A DNA stretch of 64,000 bases from Bacteroidota bacterium. Its GTDB lineage: Bacteria > Bacteroidota > Ignavibacteria > Palsa-1295. The DNA lies in the NCBI GenBank assembly GCA_018266755.1, contig JAFDZW010000005.1, forward strand, positions 1,501,963 through 1,565,962, written 5' to 3'. Of this stretch, positions 17,619 to 25,642 are shown in pieces. Position 1 is the stretch's first letter. Every line of letters begins with the position of its first letter. The position numbers and the translations under genes were made by a program. Below the pieces are notes generated by a model. That model ran no database searches. It was given only the letters and a program-made list of their open reading frames with translations, and was not told where the DNA came from.

Positions 17619-18542
17619 TCAGTACTGCTCACACCATTCGAACTGATCGCGAATGATGTTCGCTTTTTCCTTTTTCAGATACGCCAGGTATGCCGCAGCC
17701 ACCGGCAGCGCCTGCTTCTCCTTGAGCCAGATCAGATTCCACGTCGAACGCATGGGCAAACCCTTCACCGGGACGATCTGTAACTGCCCCTCGTTCAACT
17801 CGTTCTTGAGTCCGATCAGCGGCATCACGGAGTACCCGAGCCCGGCAATGACTGCCTGCTTGACTGCCTCATTGCTTGTCAACTCCATCTTCTTGGTGAC
17901 TGCCAATCGGTTTCTGCGGAAGAATCGCTCCATGACGTATCGTGTCCCGGATCCTTCCTCGCGGTAGATGATCGGAATCGTCTGAAGCAGTTTTGTGGCG
18001 TACTCCTTTTTTGGAAAGAGCTGCTCCCTGTTTCCGACCAGGAACAACTTGTTCTGCATGAGCTCCACCTTTTCGATCTTGAGATGTTCGGGGATCACAC
18101 TGACGAGCGCGAAGTCAACCTCGTTCTTTTCCAGGCTTTCGATGACCCTCGCCTTGTTCGTCACGTCGAGCATCAGTTCGACCCCTTCATGCTGTTTCAT
18201 GAACCCGGAGAGGAAATACGGGGCGATGTACTTCCCCGTAGAGACAACCGAAATCCGAAGCCTGCCGGTCAAGAGCCCGCGATGCTGATGCAGCTTATAC
18301 TGAATACCGTGTACCTCGGCAAGGATGACCTCAGCGGCTCGGGCGATCTCCTTCCCGAATTCCGTGACGAATATCTTCTTGTTGACCATCTCTAGCAGCG
18401 GAATCGTAAACTGTTCCTGAAACTTCTTCAATTGCATCGACACCGCGGGCTGAGTCAGATGCAGTTCGTTTGCTGCCTTCGTCACACTCAATGTTTGCGT
18501 GACTTTGAGGTAGATGCGCAGTTGGTGCAGAGTGTAGTTCAT
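17619..18542 (-). CDS. LysR-family transcriptional regulator
   Basis: A 307-residue regulator: a winged HTH at residues about 2-60 (LRIYLKVTQTLSVTKAANELHLTQPAVSMQLKK) and a two-lobed periplasmic-binding-protein-like effector domain from about 90. It most resembles the CysB/CbbR side of the family. The ATG at 18542 was preferred over a TTG six bases upstream. It diverges from isocitrate dehydrogenase, and its start codon sits in an ATAAG-N5-CTTAT inverted repeat, a plausible LysR operator giving autoregulation and control of the divergent genes. The effector is not known. Confidence 0.9.
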   Translation of the reverse strand: MNYTLHQLRIYLKVTQTLSVTKAANELHLTQPAVSMQLKKFQEQFTIPLLEMVNKKIFVTEFGKEIARAAEVILAEVHGIQYKLHQHRGLLTGRLRISVVSTGKYIAPYFLSGFMKQHEGVELMLDVTNKARVIESLEKNEVDFALVSVIPEHLKIEKVELMQNKLFLVGNREQLFPKKEYATKLLQTIPIIYREEGSGTRYVMERFFRRNRLAVTKKMELTSNEAVKQAVIAGLGYSVMPLIGLKNELNEGQLQIVPVKGLPMRSTWNLIWLKEKQALPVAAAYLAYLKKEKANIIRDQFEWCEQY

Positions 18543-18555
18543 AAGCAATCCTTAT
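18541..18555. promoter_or_regulatory. Candidate LysR operator (ATAAG-N5-CTTAT)
   Basis: A perfect inverted repeat with T-N11-A geometry overlaps the LysR start codon in the 97-base divergent region. It fits the LysR-family pattern of binding beside the regulator's own start; function is inferred from position only. Confidence 0.5.
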
Positions 18556-18639
18556 AACATATATCACTCTATTAACCTTCCCTTTATGAACTTCCAGGAG
18601 CCGAAAAGCGTCTGGTGTCAAAGTAATTTTACAGAACAC

Positions 18640-20076
18640 ATGACCAATATTACAATCGCACGCGGAGACGGCATCGGGCCGGAGATCATGAACGCCACCC
18701 TGTCAGTGCTGACGGCAGCAGGGGCACAACTGCAGATCGACGAGATTGAGATCGGCGAATCGGTCTATAGGGCCGGCAACACGGCGGGTATCTCTGCCGA
18801 CGCATGGGATGTCATCCGCAGGAACAAGATCTTCCTGAAAGCACCGATCACGACACCGCAGGGCGGCGGATACAAGAGCCTCAATGTCACAACACGAAAG
18901 GCACTCGGGCTCTATGCGAACATTCGCCCATGCTTTAGCCTGCACCCGTTCATCGAGACAAAGCACCCGAAGATGGATGTCATCATCATCCGGGAGAATG
19001 AAGAAGATCTCTATGCCGGTATCGAGCATCAACAAACCGACGAAGTGGTGCAATGCCTCAAACTGATCAGCCGGCCGGGATGCGAAAAGATCATCCGATA
19101 CGCATTCGAGTATGCAAAGATCTACGGCCGCAAGAAGGTCAGTTGCTTCACGAAGGACAACATCATGAAGCAAACCGACGGCCTGTTCCATCAAGTGTTT
19201 CTCGAGATCGCCGAAGAGTATCCTGAACTCGAGCATGAGCACTGGATCATTGACATCGGCGCAGCCCGTCTGGCGGACACGCCCGAGCTCTTCGACGTGA
19301 TCGTGACCCCGAATCTCTACGGCGACATCCTCAGCGATGTGGCAGCGCAGTTGACCGGCTCGGTGGGTCTCGCCGGTTCCTCGAACATCGGTGAGGAGTG
19401 CGCAATGTTCGAGGCGATCCATGGATCCGCGCCGACCATTGCCGGACAGAATATCGCGAATCCCTCCGGCCTCTTGCAGGGAGCCGTCCAAATGCTCGGA
19501 CACATTGGACAAACGGATGTCGCCGAGCGCATTCATAACGCCTGGCTGCGAACGATCGAAGATGGGATACACACCTTCGATGTATTTCAGGCCGGCATCA
19601 GCACAAAGCGGGTCAGTACGATCGAGTTTGCTAACGCAGTGATCGAACGCCTCGGCGAGGTTCCTCGTCAATTACAGGCGATCCACCTCAACAGGTCGGC
19701 GGTGCTTCGTCTGCCGCAGTATGTCCGCAAACCCGCGATGCAGAAGGAGCTTGTCGGTGTCGATCTCTTCGTGCACTGGTCGGGCAATGATCCGAATGCG
19801 CTCGCACAGGCGCTGCACGAGTTGGATACCGATCGATCGAAGCTGTCAATGATCACAAACCGCGGGATCAAGGTCTATCCCAACGGGTTCAAAGAGACGT
19901 TCTGTACCGACCACTGGCGTTGCCGGTTCACTTCACCGGAGCAGGACACGATGGCGAAAGAACACATCATCCAACTACTGGCAGAAGCCGAATCGAAACA
20001 GATCGACGTGGTCAAGACCGAAAACCTGTACACGTTTGACGGCAAACGTGCGTACTCACTCGGGCAGGGCCAGTAA
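18640..20076 (+). CDS. icd: Isocitrate dehydrogenase, Thermus-type with C-terminal extension
   Basis: Oxidative decarboxylation of isocitrate to 2-oxoglutarate (or the reverse carboxylation). The 478 residues begin with ITIARGDGIGPEIM; RENEEDLYAGIEH near 120, KDNIMKQTDG near 172, the metal-binding Asp pair in YGDILSDVAAQ near 225-235 and HGSAPTIAGQNIANP near 262-276 are all as expected. After about residue 345 comes an extra domain (VGVDLFVHW... MITNRGIKVYP... DHWRCRF) that matches, from memory, the unusual extension of the 496-residue Thermus enzyme. An ATG at 18586 would add 18 residues. Cofactor choice cannot be read with confidence. It is divergent from LysR and 35 bases ahead of the carbonic-anhydrase-like gene. 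Confidence 0.9.
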   Translation: MTNITIARGDGIGPEIMNATLSVLTAAGAQLQIDEIEIGESVYRAGNTAGISADAWDVIRRNKIFLKAPITTPQGGGYKSLNVTTRKALGLYANIRPCFSLHPFIETKHPKMDVIIIRENEEDLYAGIEHQQTDEVVQCLKLISRPGCEKIIRYAFEYAKIYGRKKVSCFTKDNIMKQTDGLFHQVFLEIAEEYPELEHEHWIIDIGAARLADTPELFDVIVTPNLYGDILSDVAAQLTGSVGLAGSSNIGEECAMFEAIHGSAPTIAGQNIANPSGLLQGAVQMLGHIGQTDVAERIHNAWLRTIEDGIHTFDVFQAGISTKRVSTIEFANAVIERLGEVPRQLQAIHLNRSAVLRLPQYVRKPAMQKELVGVDLFVHWSGNDPNALAQALHELDTDRSKLSMITNRGIKVYPNGFKETFCTDHWRCRFTSPEQDTMAKEHIIQLLAEAESKQIDVVKTENLYTFDGKRAYSLGQGQ

Positions 20077-20111
20077 TCGACCTTCACATCCGCACCAGCC
20101 GATTCGATACG

Positions 20112-20588
20112 ATGAACGAGAACATAAAGGCCCGATCAGACGATCGTCACCGCGCTGCGAACAAGTTATTCCTCGCGTGTCCGTTCTGCCAGCTTGAACG
20201 ACTGCTTGAGCGCAATTTGGGTGAAGGATATTTCCTCTCGGTCCCGGCAGGAATTCTCGATCTCGAAGAGCAGGGGTTCCAAGAACAACTCGAGTACCTG
20301 CTGCTCCAGGAAGGGATCACCGACATTTACCTGGTGTTCGAGCCATCGTGCAGCATCATCGAAGATGCTGCGGCACACCACCATCCGAATTCGGCGCAGG
20401 TCCATTCAATTCGGGATCTCCTTGCCGAAGCTCGAGAGCCGATCGCTGCCGGGCTGAAAGTGCTCAGAGACCAAATGGAACGGCTCATCGCTCGCCCGAT
20501 CCTGCAGGCACACGTCAATTCAAACACGCTCCGCATCCACCGTGTGATCACGTATAAGCATGAGGAGAGTGTATTGGAAGTGATGTGA
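20112..20588 (+). CDS. Beta-carbonic-anhydrase-fold protein with altered active site
   Basis: A 158-residue protein. Read against the beta-carbonic anhydrase pattern it aligns along its length: ACPFCQLER near 22-30 where CSDSR is expected, GEGYFLSVPAG near 39-49 for GDLFVVRNAG, LEYLLLQEGITDIYLVFEPSC near 62-82 for the IEYAV...HxxC segment, and PILQAHVNSNTLRIHRVITY near 132-151 for the C-terminal strand. The catalytic Asp-Arg pair and the His zinc ligand are missing (EPSC replaces HxxC), while a CxxC appears instead. It is therefore unlikely to be an ordinary carbonic anhydrase and may bind bicarbonate or a metal, or be regulatory. The gene follows icd by 35 bases and is probably in its operon. 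The fold call is my own alignment by eye. Confidence 0.6.
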   Translation: MNENIKARSDDRHRAANKLFLACPFCQLERLLERNLGEGYFLSVPAGILDLEEQGFQEQLEYLLLQEGITDIYLVFEPSCSIIEDAAAHHHPNSAQVHSIRDLLAEAREPIAAGLKVLRDQMERLIARPILQAHVNSNTLRIHRVITYKHEESVLEVM

Positions 20589-20667
20589 TAGCCGGCGCGT
20601 GGCATCGCACGAATCGCAGATGCGTTCGAAGTGAAGTGGTCGCCCAGATGGTGTTGGCTGACCCCTC

Positions 20668-21006
20668 TCAGCCATTGCCTTCCGAAACGATCTTGGCGGA
20701 AGGATCGAATCCTTTGACAACCAGCCACATGCCGAGCGAGAATTCCCAGAGCGCGATCGGCAGCGCGGCGACGGCAGCCACGGCGGATATCCGGTCTATG
20801 AGGCCGAACAAGGCAGCGATCTGCGCGGCGATGAGCAGCGGCGCGCCGATCAGACTCATCGTGGGAAGTAGGCGCGGCACCAAGCGAGACCGGTACATCA
20901 GTGTGCCCAACAGCAACGCGTTTATGGCCGGCATGAGGCTTTGTGCGAACATGAACGTGCGGTCGTACATCGCAACGAGCGCGCGGCCGGTGGCCAATGC
21001 TTCTAC
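20668..21006 (-). pseudogene. Fragment of a DUF4386 membrane protein
   Basis: The C-terminal half of a DUF4386-family integral membrane protein: ALATGRALVAMYDRTF, LLGTLMYRSRLVPR, MSLIGAPLLIAAQIAALFGLI and IALWEFSLGMWLVVKGF, three membrane segments. Family members are roughly twice as long; the N-terminal half is absent. Homology begins near 21006, exactly where a cluster of palindromic repeats starts, so the gene was probably truncated by a rearrangement at these repeats. A short frame could start within the repeat sequence at 21030 but would not make a complete protein. Confidence 0.7.
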
Positions 21007-21034
21007 TCCCGCTCCGGGCCCTCCCCCCATTCCG

Positions 21035-21068
21035 CATCCGACCCGCCACCCGCCCTTGATTGAAATCG
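21035..21068. repeat. Partial palindromic repeat (CCCTTGATTGAAATCGTGGG type)
   Basis: Imperfect palindrome with arms CCC/GGG around TTGATTGAAATCGT, followed by CTACG, the first of four repeat types packed into the 309-base gap between the DUF4386 fragment and the next gene. A single copy is seen in this window. Confidence 0.45.
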
Positions 21069-21111
21069 TGGGCTACGTTTCATTCGGTCCTCCGGACGTA
21101 ATACAGCAGTA

Positions 21112-21132
21112 GGACGGACTCTCAGTCCGTCC
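21112..21132. repeat. REP palindrome, family B
   Basis: Arms GGACGGACT/AGTCCGTCC around CTC, the same family as the palindromes bracketing the RAYT gene at 7275 and 7829, with a one-base compensatory change pair in each arm (GGACGG instead of GCACGG). Confidence 0.8.
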
Positions 21133-21148
21133 CTCTTTCGCACACCAG

Positions 21149-21180
21149 TCATTCTGAGGCGCCAGACGAAGAATCCCTTC
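21149..21180. repeat. Dispersed repeat family A, single arm
   Basis: TCATTCTGAG followed after a few bases by GAAGAATCCCTTC, one arm of the family seen complete at 6019. Confidence 0.7.
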
Positions 21181-21220
21181 CGCGGAGCCGCAGCATCTCC
21201 ACGCCTCCACCCACCCGTAG

Positions 21221-21240
21221 GGGCGAGGCACGCCTCGCCC
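21221..21240. repeat. GGGCGAGGC palindrome
   Basis: A perfect 20-base palindromic repeat with arms GGGCGAGGC/GCCTCGCCC separated by AC. It is the fourth repeat type in this cluster and has no second copy in the window. Confidence 0.7.
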
Positions 21241-21262
21241 GCCCTCTCGCCCACCACCAAAC

Positions 21263-21291
21263 AAAAACGGGGCGACTCCTCCCGAAGCCCC
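21263..21291 (-). terminator. Terminator of the T9SS-cargo gene
   Basis: On the minus strand a GGGGC/GCCCC stem with a 13-nt loop is followed by GTTTTTG, 25 bases after the stop of the gene at 21316. Confidence 0.5.
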
Positions 21292-21315
21292 CCACTCGTT
21301 ACTCGTTCCATTAAC

Positions 21316-22257
21316 TCACAATTTCTCAAACACCAGCTTCGTCGTCAGCACCTCGCCTTTGATCGTCGTCAGACGGGCGTAGTAGGTGCCAGGCGACCAG
21401 CCGGTGGTGGATATCTTCAGGTGGTGTTCACCTGCATCGAGATAGCCTTGCCCCTCGGTCCAGGCTTGTCTGCCGAGGGCATCGTACACCTCCATCTTCG
21501 CGACACAGGGCAACGATGTTGTGTACGTGATCTCCGCATTGCCGCCGAAGGGGTTGCGATCGGCTTGAAGTGAACGAAGTGCCTTCTTGCTTCCTTCCGG
21601 CCCAGCAGCAACATCCGCGTTAAAGCCACGCAAGAATGTCTGCCCGATCTGATCGAGCGACGGGAGCGTCGAGTCGAATGGAGTCTTTAGTGAGTCGGTC
21701 ACGGTGTCTTTCCAGTGCTTCACCTCATGTTTCCAATACCCGGGAATAGCATTGTTTATGTACGGACAACGCAAAGAATCAGCAAGGTAGCTCAGTATTG
21801 CGATGGTCGTTCGGTAGTCGTTACCAGCGCCATTTTCATCAAGAAAGCAGAAGGTACCGGCATACTCTTCAAGATCAGAACAGAAGTATGACGTATCGGA
21901 ATTCAAGTGAAGCACGTCCTTCAGCCATTGACGAAACGCCGACCAACGTTTAGTACCTTGCTGGTCCATCCCTGCACAAGATTGCGTGATCAGTGCGAAT
22001 TCACCAAAGGCGTACTTCTCAAAATAGCAGTGCTCGATAAAAGAGCGTAGTGTGTCGTACGCGAGCGAGAAGTTAGAAGCATCGAGGTACTGCTCACCGC
22101 GTTGCTGTAGTATCCGGCAACTCCCTGAATCCTCAGCTGCCAGAGTTCTCACAGAGTCGAAGTATATTCCATGGTATCCATAACCACATGCTTTGCCTGG
22201 GTTGATTACCCACATCACAAGTAGGAGGGCGAGGAAGCCAAGAACGGACTGTATCAT
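21316..22257 (-). CDS. Secreted protein with T9SS type A sorting domain
   Basis: A 313-residue exported protein. The ATG at 22257 (preferred over a TTG at 22281) gives a hydrophobic signal segment at residues 5-20. Residues about 30-220 are Cys-containing and helical with no recognised domain (YLDASNFSLAYDTLRSFIEHCYF). The last 75 residues are a Por secretion tail: NPFGGNAEITYTTSLP, KMEVYDALGRQAW, STTGWSPGTYYARLTT and TTKLVFEKL. It should therefore cross the outer membrane by T9SS. The gene is more AT-rich than the surrounding housekeeping genes and is transcribed alone. Function is unknown. Confidence 0.8.
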   Translation of the reverse strand: MIQSVLGFLALLLVMWVINPGKACGYGYHGIYFDSVRTLAAEDSGSCRILQQRGEQYLDASNFSLAYDTLRSFIEHCYFEKYAFGEFALITQSCAGMDQQGTKRWSAFRQWLKDVLHLNSDTSYFCSDLEEYAGTFCFLDENGAGNDYRTTIAILSYLADSLRCPYINNAIPGYWKHEVKHWKDTVTDSLKTPFDSTLPSLDQIGQTFLRGFNADVAAGPEGSKKALRSLQADRNPFGGNAEITYTTSLPCVAKMEVYDALGRQAWTEGQGYLDAGEHHLKISTTGWSPGTYYARLTTIKGEVLTTKLVFEKL

Positions 22258-22452
22258 GACGAGGCGAATGGATGGTATCAATTAATAGTCAAATATACAT
22301 GGTAAATTAACGAAATCGTCACCATAGAGCCGTACTTGTCAAACAACCAGATAACAGTAATGTTAAATTTCTAAAATAAGGGGTTAGTTTATTATTACTC
22401 TGCATGTTTGTGGGATAGGATTCTGCATCCTTCATCCGAGAGGCAATCCTGA

Positions 22453-22480
22453 GGGGATTCTTCGCTTCGCTGAGAATGAC
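22453..22480. repeat. Dispersed repeat family A, single arm
   Basis: GGGGATTCTTCGCTTCGC followed by TGAGAATGAC, an inverted single arm of the 6019-type repeat. It lies in the 450-base gap 22258-22707, which otherwise holds a terminator and two family-B palindromes; 22282-22440 is AT-rich and shows nothing clear. Confidence 0.75.
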
Positions 22481-22508
22481 AGGCTAAGCGGAGGAATGAT
22501 CATCATGC

Positions 22509-22535
22509 AAAAGCCGGCTAACGCCGGCTTTTTTT
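22509..22535. terminator. Strong intrinsic terminator, probably ending trxB
   Basis: Stem AAAAGCCGGC/GCCGGCTTTT with a four-base loop; T7 follows on the plus strand and T4 on the minus strand. No plus-strand gene precedes it, so on present evidence it serves trxB on the minus strand or an unseen plus-strand transcript. Confidence 0.65.
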
Positions 22536-22643
22536 GTTGGTTCAAATTGTGTTGAATAGCCGAGTTCGGATGATAAAAAACGGGTTTACGATGGGTAGTT
22601 TGGGCGCTCAACCAATGGGGTGCCCGAGCGCTGCGCGTCGGGG

Positions 22644-22664
22644 GGACGGACTAAGAGTCCGTCC
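22644..22664. repeat. REP palindrome, family B
   Basis: Arms GGACGGACT/AGTCCGTCC around AAG, about 14 bases from the next copy; the two form a close tandem pair just downstream of trxB. Confidence 0.8.
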
Positions 22665-22677
22665 TACCGAGCGAATA

Positions 22678-22696
22678 CACGGACTGAGAGTCCGTG
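22678..22696. repeat. REP palindrome, family B
   Basis: Arms CACGGACT/AGTCCGTG around GAG, the RAYT-flank variant, ending 11 bases before the trxB stop codon. Confidence 0.8.
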
Positions 22697-22707
22697 CTAC
22701 TGCATGT

Positions 22708-23646
22708 CTACAGCGGGTTGTGCGCGATGAAGCGCTCGGCGTCGATCGCGGCGGTGCAGCCGGAGCCAGCGGCGGTGATAGCCTGACGATAGACGTGGTC
22801 CTGGCAGTCGCCACAGGCGAATACACCCGGGATGTTCGTGTAGCTCGACTTGCCCTTCGTGATGAGGTAGCCCGTCTCGTCCATCTCGAGAATACCTTTG
22901 AAGAGCGAGGTGTTCGGTTCGTGGCCGATCGCGACGAAGATGCCGTTGGTCTTCATCTCGGTGATCTCGCCGGTTTTCGTGTTGCGAATCTTCGCACCCG
23001 TAACCGTCTTGCGACCGAGGTCGTCGCTCGTGCCGAGCACTTCGGCGATCTCGGAATCGAGCAAGAACTCGACTTTCGGATTCGCTTTCACGCGGTCGAG
23101 CATGATCTGTGACGCGCGGAATTCATTGCGGCGATGCACGAGCGTCACCTTCGTACAGAAATTTGTCAGGTAGTTGGCTTCCTCCATTGCCGTATCGCCA
23201 CCGCCGACGACAAGCACTTCTTGATTGCGGAAGAAGAAGCCGTCGCATGTCGCGCATGCACTGACACCATATCCGAAGTACGTCTGCTCCGATTCGATGC
23301 CGAGGAGCTTTGCGCGAGCGCCGGTCGCAACGATCACAGTTTCTGCTTCGTCCATGTTATCGCCGCGCCAGACTTTGAACGGTCGTGCGGAGAAGTCAAC
23401 CTTCGTAACGGTATCGAAGTGACACTCCGCTCCGAAACGCTGCGCTTGTTTGCGGAAGATGTTCATCATCTCCGGGCCTTGAATGCCATGCTCGAAGCCG
23501 GGGTAGTTCTCGACCTCGGTCGTGATCGTGAGCTGTCCGCCGGGCTGATCGCCTTCGAAGACGATCGGGCTCAGATTCGCGCGAGCGGAGTAGAGTGCTG
23601 CCGTAAGACCTGCCGGGCCGGAGCCGATGACGATTACTTTGTGCAT
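22708..23646 (-). CDS. trxB: Thioredoxin reductase
   Basis: FAD- and NADPH-dependent reduction of thioredoxin in the cytoplasm. All 312 residues are typical: FAD-binding [16 protein letters not shown] at 8-23, redox-active CATC near 135, NADPH-binding [13 protein letters not shown] near 155 with HRRNEFRAS near 177, and the C-terminal FAD motif [10 protein letters not shown] near 277. The ATG at 23646 is the expected start. It is last in a same-strand run with queG and a metallo-hydrolase upstream, although a repeat lies between it and queG. A hairpin terminator follows at 22509. Confidence 0.96.
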   Translation of the reverse strand: MHKVIVIGSGPAGLTAALYSARANLSPIVFEGDQPGGQLTITTEVENYPGFEHGIQGPEMMNIFRKQAQRFGAECHFDTVTKVDFSARPFKVWRGDNMDEAETVIVATGARAKLLGIESEQTYFGYGVSACATCDGFFFRNQEVLVVGGGDTAMEEANYLTNFCTKVTLVHRRNEFRASQIMLDRVKANPKVEFLLDSEIAEVLGTSDDLGRKTVTGAKIRNTKTGEITEMKTNGIFVAIGHEPNTSLFKGILEMDETGYLITKGKSSYTNIPGVFACGDCQDHVYRQAITAAGSGCTAAIDAERFIAHNPL

Positions 23647-23687
23647 AATGGATTCGATAAATATCCGTGGATATCCGTCTCATCTGT

Positions 23688-23725
23688 GTTCATCCGTGGC
23701 TTGATACGTTTGGCCACGGATGAAC
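23688..23725. repeat. Inverted repeat (CATCCGTGGC/GCCACGGATG)
   Basis: Perfect 13-base arms GTTCATCCGTGGC and GCCACGGATGAAC separated by 12 bases, flanked by further degenerate ATCCGTGG and CGGAT units from 23665 to 23750. It resembles short intergenic repeats reported widely in bacteria; a single locus occurs in this window, between trxB and queG. Confidence 0.75.
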
Positions 23726-23753
23726 GCGGATCGTGCGGATCGGCACGGATCGA

Positions 23754-24698
23754 TTACTGCTTGCTTCCGGAACGTAGCAACGCCCGCACATTGCGTTTCA
23801 AGCCGGCGAGCTTTGTTCGTTTGACGGGCGAGTTCTTGAACGCCCGCGAATATTCTTCCTGCTCCATCGCGAGAACATCGTCGGCGGTGAGCCGCAGATT
23901 CTTCTCGCGTGGGGCGAACGCGCTTAAAGGTGACGTTCGGGCGAAACGGTTCCACGGGCACACATCCTGGCACACGTCGCAGCCGAAGAGCCAACCGTCG
24001 AGCTTGCCGTCGAACTCGGACGGGATCTCGTGTTCCGCTTTGAGCTCGATCGTCAGATACGAAATGCACTTCGTCGCATCGAGCTGATACGGCCCCGTAA
24101 TCGCATCGGTCGGGCATGCATCTATACAACGATTGCATGTTCCGCACCGGTCGGTGGCAGGAGTATCCGGTTCGAGATCGAGCGACAAGATGATCTCGGC
24201 GAGAAACACCCACGAGCCGACCTCGCGCGTGATCACGTTCGTATGCTTGCCGATCCAGCCGATGCCGGCACGTTCGGCAACGGCTTTGTCCATCACCGGG
24301 CCGGTATCGACGTAGTAGCGTCCCTCCGCTTCCGGTACGAGCGTCTTAATCTTTGACAACAGATCAGCGAGCATATCACGAATGATCTCGTGATAGTCGT
24401 CGCCCCACGCGTAGCGGCTAACTTTTAGATGCGGCGCTTCGGGCGTAGGATTCGGATGGAAGTAATTCAGCGACAGTGCGAGAATGCTCTTAGCCGAGGG
24501 AAATATGTTTCGAACGTCACGCCGCTCTTCACGGCCGCGTTCGAGGTACTGCATTAGGCCGTGCGCGCCGCTATCAACCCATGCTTCGAAGCGTGACGCT
24601 GCTTCGTCGAACGGTTCGGCGGATGCAACGCCAACGGTCGTGAAGCCAGCTTCGAGAGCGATCTCCTTCACACGCCGTGTTAGTTCAGACCGCTCCAC
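23754..24698 (-). CDS. queG: Epoxyqueuosine reductase
   Basis: The last step of queuosine tRNA modification: cobalamin-dependent reduction of epoxyqueuosine. The 314 residues show the family core YVDTGPVMDKAVAERAGIGWIGKHTN near 130-155 and two 4Fe-4S clusters, CGTCNRCIDACP near 182-193 and CDVCQDVCPWN near 233-243. Members range from about 310 to 380 residues, so this is a short form lacking the C-terminal HEAT-like domain. The start is the GTG at 24698, the first in-frame start that leaves the MERSELTRRVKEIA beginning. It lies 24 bases after the metallo-hydrolase, probably in the same transcript. Confidence 0.93.
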   Translation of the reverse strand: MERSELTRRVKEIALEAGFTTVGVASAEPFDEAASRFEAWVDSGAHGLMQYLERGREERRDVRNIFPSAKSILALSLNYFHPNPTPEAPHLKVSRYAWGDDYHEIIRDMLADLLSKIKTLVPEAEGRYYVDTGPVMDKAVAERAGIGWIGKHTNVITREVGSWVFLAEIILSLDLEPDTPATDRCGTCNRCIDACPTDAITGPYQLDATKCISYLTIELKAEHEIPSEFDGKLDGWLFGCDVCQDVCPWNRFARTSPLSAFAPREKNLRLTADDVLAMEQEEYSRAFKNSPVKRTKLAGLKRNVRALLRSGSKQ

Positions 24699-24722
24699 GC
24701 GTCACTCGTTCTTTTACACTCG

Positions 24723-25571
24723 TTACTCCGAAATCGCGACAGCTTTGAAGCCCTTCTCCGTCGCTTCGACACGGACGATGGCATCGGATGGATCGTGTTC
24801 GAGCAGAAGAAGCCATTGTTCCTCGTGCATACGCGGCACGTATTTCTTCTTCTCCTCAAGTGTCGTCAACGGCCAGTTATCGTAGCCCATGATGTAGGGG
24901 AAATTGATATGCGCCTTCGTCGGGACAAGATCGGCACAGAAAAAGAGCTTCGTCGTGCCGTCGGTAATGAGCGGCAGTTGCTGCGCTTTGGTGTGGCCGT
25001 TGAAGATATGCAGTTCGATACCCGGGAAGATTTCGCCAGGCCCGTCAAGCTCGGTGAGCATGCCTTCGGCGACAAGCGGCTCGTAGTCGTTTTTCATGAA
25101 GCTCGCACGATCCTTCTCGGTCGGCTTGCGCGCCCAGGCCAGATGCTCTTTCTGAACGTAGTACTTCGCATTCGCGAACGTCGGCACCAGTTTGCCGTCG
25201 GCCGTTTGCGTCACCGCGCCGCCACAGTGATCGAAATGGCAATGCGTTTGGATCACGTCGGTAATGTCGGCAGGCGTAAGCCCCATCGTTGCAAGCGACG
25301 ACTCGAGTGTGCCGGTCTCATTATCGTACTTATAGATCGACCGGTTCTTCTCGTCGTACTTCTGGCCCATGCCTGTATCGATCAGAATGTTCTTGCCATT
25401 GCCCTGTACCAGCAGCGACCGCATCGCCATCGGAATGCGGTTCTGTTCATCGGGCGGGTTGGTTCGGCTCCAGAGATTCTTTGGGACGACGCCGAACATC
25501 GCGCCGCCATCGAGGGCGAAGCGTCCGGTTTCGAGCGGAGTGATCGTGTACGGTCCGATCGTGAGTTGCAT
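24723..25571 (-). CDS. Metallo-beta-lactamase-fold hydrolase
   Basis: A 282-residue soluble MBL-fold hydrolase, the lactonase/AHL-hydrolase-like branch. Metal ligands are clear: THCHFDHCGG near 112-121 (HxHxDH), a His in NGHTKAQQ near 188, the Asp in FFCADLVP near 208 and the His in LLEHDPSDA near 255. No signal peptide. The ATG at 25571 gives MQLTIGPYTITPLETGRF, as in relatives; the longer frame upstream is not family-like. It lies between the OmpA-like gene and queG on the same strand. Its substrate cannot be inferred. Confidence 0.87.
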   Translation of the reverse strand: MQLTIGPYTITPLETGRFALDGGAMFGVVPKNLWSRTNPPDEQNRIPMAMRSLLVQGNGKNILIDTGMGQKYDEKNRSIYKYDNETGTLESSLATMGLTPADITDVIQTHCHFDHCGGAVTQTADGKLVPTFANAKYYVQKEHLAWARKPTEKDRASFMKNDYEPLVAEGMLTELDGPGEIFPGIELHIFNGHTKAQQLPLITDGTTKLFFCADLVPTKAHINFPYIMGYDNWPLTTLEEKKKYVPRMHEEQWLLLLEHDPSDAIVRVEATEKGFKAVAISE

Positions 25572-25642
25572 GCGAAGGGTAATTAGCTGAATGGGATGAT
25601 AACAGCCGTTGTGCGTTGTTCGTCCCGTCAGAGGCAACGAAC

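Noticed and set aside
17475-17645. A 56-codon plus-strand frame between the polysaccharide operon and LysR
   Set aside because: It overlaps the end of the LysR gene, lacks any motif or ribosome site, and its composition gives no support.
21003-21329. A 108-codon minus-strand frame next to the T9SS cargo gene
   Set aside because: It is translation of repeat DNA (palindromes at 21112-21240) and gives no recognisable protein.
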